Origin: an uncultured Prevotellaceae bacterium
GTDB lineage: Bacteria; Bacteroidota; Bacteroidia; Bacteroidales; Bacteroidaceae
Length of the DNA: 6,810 nt
Direction: 5' to 3'
Assembly (NCBI GenBank): GCA_946413885.1
Contig: CAMKMK010000123.1
Coordinates: 1-6,810 of the forward strand
The number at the start of each line of letters is the position of its first letter. Position 1 is the stretch's first letter. Position numbers and translations under genes: made by a program. This document shows, in pieces, positions 5,756 through 6,810 of the stretch. The notes beneath the pieces were generated by a model. The model saw only the letters and a program-made list of their open reading frames with translations, had not been told where the DNA came from and did not search any database.

Positions 5756-6810
5756 ATGTACAAATGTAATTGGTTGTTGACCGCATTGTTTGCTTTTGCT
5801 TCCTTTTATGCAGAGGCACGAGTGAGTGTAGGTGCTTTGAAATGCGAGGGTTTAGTGAATCCCCTTGGAATCGATAATACTGAACCACATTTCAGTTGGA
5901 AACTTTTGTCGGACAAGCCTGCCAAGCAGGTGGCTTATGAGATTCTGGTAGCCAGCAGAGAGTCCTTGCTTGAAACGGGGAAGGCAGATTTGTGGGATTC
6001 GGGTAAGGTCTCTTCCAGTGAATCTGTGATGATTTCCTATGCTGGCAAGACGCTGAAATCAAGACAATTGTGTTTTTGGAAGATTAGGTCTTATACCGAT
6101 GGCGAAACTTCTGAGTGGAGTAGGGTACAGCGATTCTGCGTGGGCATTCAGGGTGAGGATCAAATGCGAGGTCAATACATAGGCCTGGGGCTTGGTCAAG
6201 ATAAGTCCATTCTTCTTGCACGTGCATTTAAAATGAAAAAGGTAGGGAAGACAGCCTTCTTGCATGTCAATTCGCTGGGTTATCACGAGGTTTACTTGAA
6301 CGGGAAGAAAGTGTCGGAAGCAGTCTTGGCTCCTGCCGTTTCTCAAATGAATAAGCGCTCTCTTATTGTAACTTACGATGTGACTGATTTGTTACAAAAG
6401 GGCACGAACAATCTGGTTTTGTGGATAGGATCTGGTTGGTACAAGAAAGATACATTCCAAGCAAGCTATGAAGGTCCTGCCGTAAGGGCTGACATGGATG
6501 TGTGGGAAGACGGCACTTGGAATCCGCTTCTTAAAACCGATGAGACGTGGCAAGGTGCTGAAAGTGGATACTATGATTTGGGCAGCTGGAAGGCTTGGGG
6601 TTTTGGCGGTGAGAAGATAGATGCTCGTCTAGTTCCTGTTGATATTACGGAGAAAAGTCTCAAGGAACTTGACTGGAAACCTGTTGAGATTGCCCAAATA
6701 GAGGGTATCAAGGCTACGCCCCAGATGTGCCAGCTGAATACGGTGAAGGAAATCATCCATCCTGTTTCTGTCACGTCTTTGGGGAAGGGCCAATGGCTTG
6801 TGGATATGGG
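5756..6810 (+). CDS. GH78-type alpha-L-rhamnosidase, N-terminal 351 residues (cut by the window edge)
   Basis: The frame is open from the ATG at 5756 to the right edge. A type I signal peptide ends near AEA (residue 21). Then comes the family's typical opening, LKCEGLVNPLGIDNTEPHFSW (28-48), in a fibronectin-like domain up to about residue 130. Residues about 150-310 match the rhamnosidase N-terminal beta domain: TAFLHVNSLGYHEVYLNGKK (166-185), LAPAVSQMNKR, TYDVTDLLQKGTNNLVLWIGSGWYK (206-230) and GGEKIDAR (284-291). The window ends at WLVDMG, where GH78 proteins usually enter a DxGQN-like segment just ahead of the (alpha/alpha)6 barrel. The catalytic barrel and its acids are thus off-window and activity cannot be confirmed. 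GH78 enzymes remove terminal alpha-L-rhamnose from pectic fragments, arabinogalactan proteins, flavonoid glycosides or bacterial glycans. The gene is the fourth of the operon, 57 bases after the six-hairpin gene. The start has no Shine-Dalgarno sequence but fits the signal peptide. Confidence 0.9.
   Translation, partial: MYKCNWLLTALFAFASFYAEARVSVGALKCEGLVNPLGIDNTEPHFSWKLLSDKPAKQVAYEILVASRESLLETGKADLWDSGKVSSSESVMISYAGKTLKSRQLCFWKIRSYTDGETSEWSRVQRFCVGIQGEDQMRGQYIGLGLGQDKSILLARAFKMKKVGKTAFLHVNSLGYHEVYLNGKKVSEAVLAPAVSQMNKRSLIVTYDVTDLLQKGTNNLVLWIGSGWYKKDTFQASYEGPAVRADMDVWEDGTWNPLLKTDETWQGAESGYYDLGSWKAWGFGGEKIDARLVPVDITEKSLKELDWKPVEIAQIEGIKATPQMCQLNTVKEIIHPVSVTSLGKGQWLVDM

Overview
The window looks like a carbohydrate-degradation locus from a Bacteroidales-type bacterium (Bacteroides/Prevotella-like). 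The evidence is: SusA-like GH13 architecture, a lipoprotein with an acidic stretch right after the lipid-anchored cysteine, promoters that fit the Bacteroidetes -7 consensus TAnnTTTG, mostly absent Shine-Dalgarno sequences, and a moderate base composition (roughly mid-40s % GC by eye). Genus cannot be fixed from the sequence alone.

Layout: bases 1-305 hold the 5' end of a minus-strand gene for a lipoprotein GH53 (endo-beta-1,4-galactanase family), cut by the left edge. Bases 306-495 are a divergent regulatory region with one candidate promoter in each direction and a perfect 6-bp inverted repeat between them. From 496 to the right edge four plus-strand genes follow with gaps of only 47, 17 and 57 bases, and probably form one operon: a SusA/neopullulanase-like GH13 (496-2379), a GH5 glycosidase (2427-3674), a six-hairpin (alpha/alpha)6-barrel glycosidase-like protein that I cannot place in a named family (3692-5698), and the N-terminal half of a GH78-type alpha-L-rhamnosidase (5756-6810, cut by the right edge before its catalytic barrel).

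All five proteins begin with an export signal. The GH53 has a lipobox and probably sits on the outer membrane, possibly facing outward; the other four have type I signal peptides and probably work in the periplasm. This fits the usual Bacteroidetes scheme in which a surface endo-enzyme makes oligosaccharides and periplasmic exo-enzymes finish them. Transporters (SusC/SusD) and a dedicated regulator are not in the window. The mix of predicted activities (beta-1,4-galactan, alpha-glucan, a beta-linked sugar, alpha-L-rhamnose and one unknown) does not match one textbook polysaccharide. The main points of interest are the substrate question, the unclassified six-hairpin protein and the architecture of the divergent control region. 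I see no mobile element, CRISPR array, RNA gene, frameshift or pseudogene.
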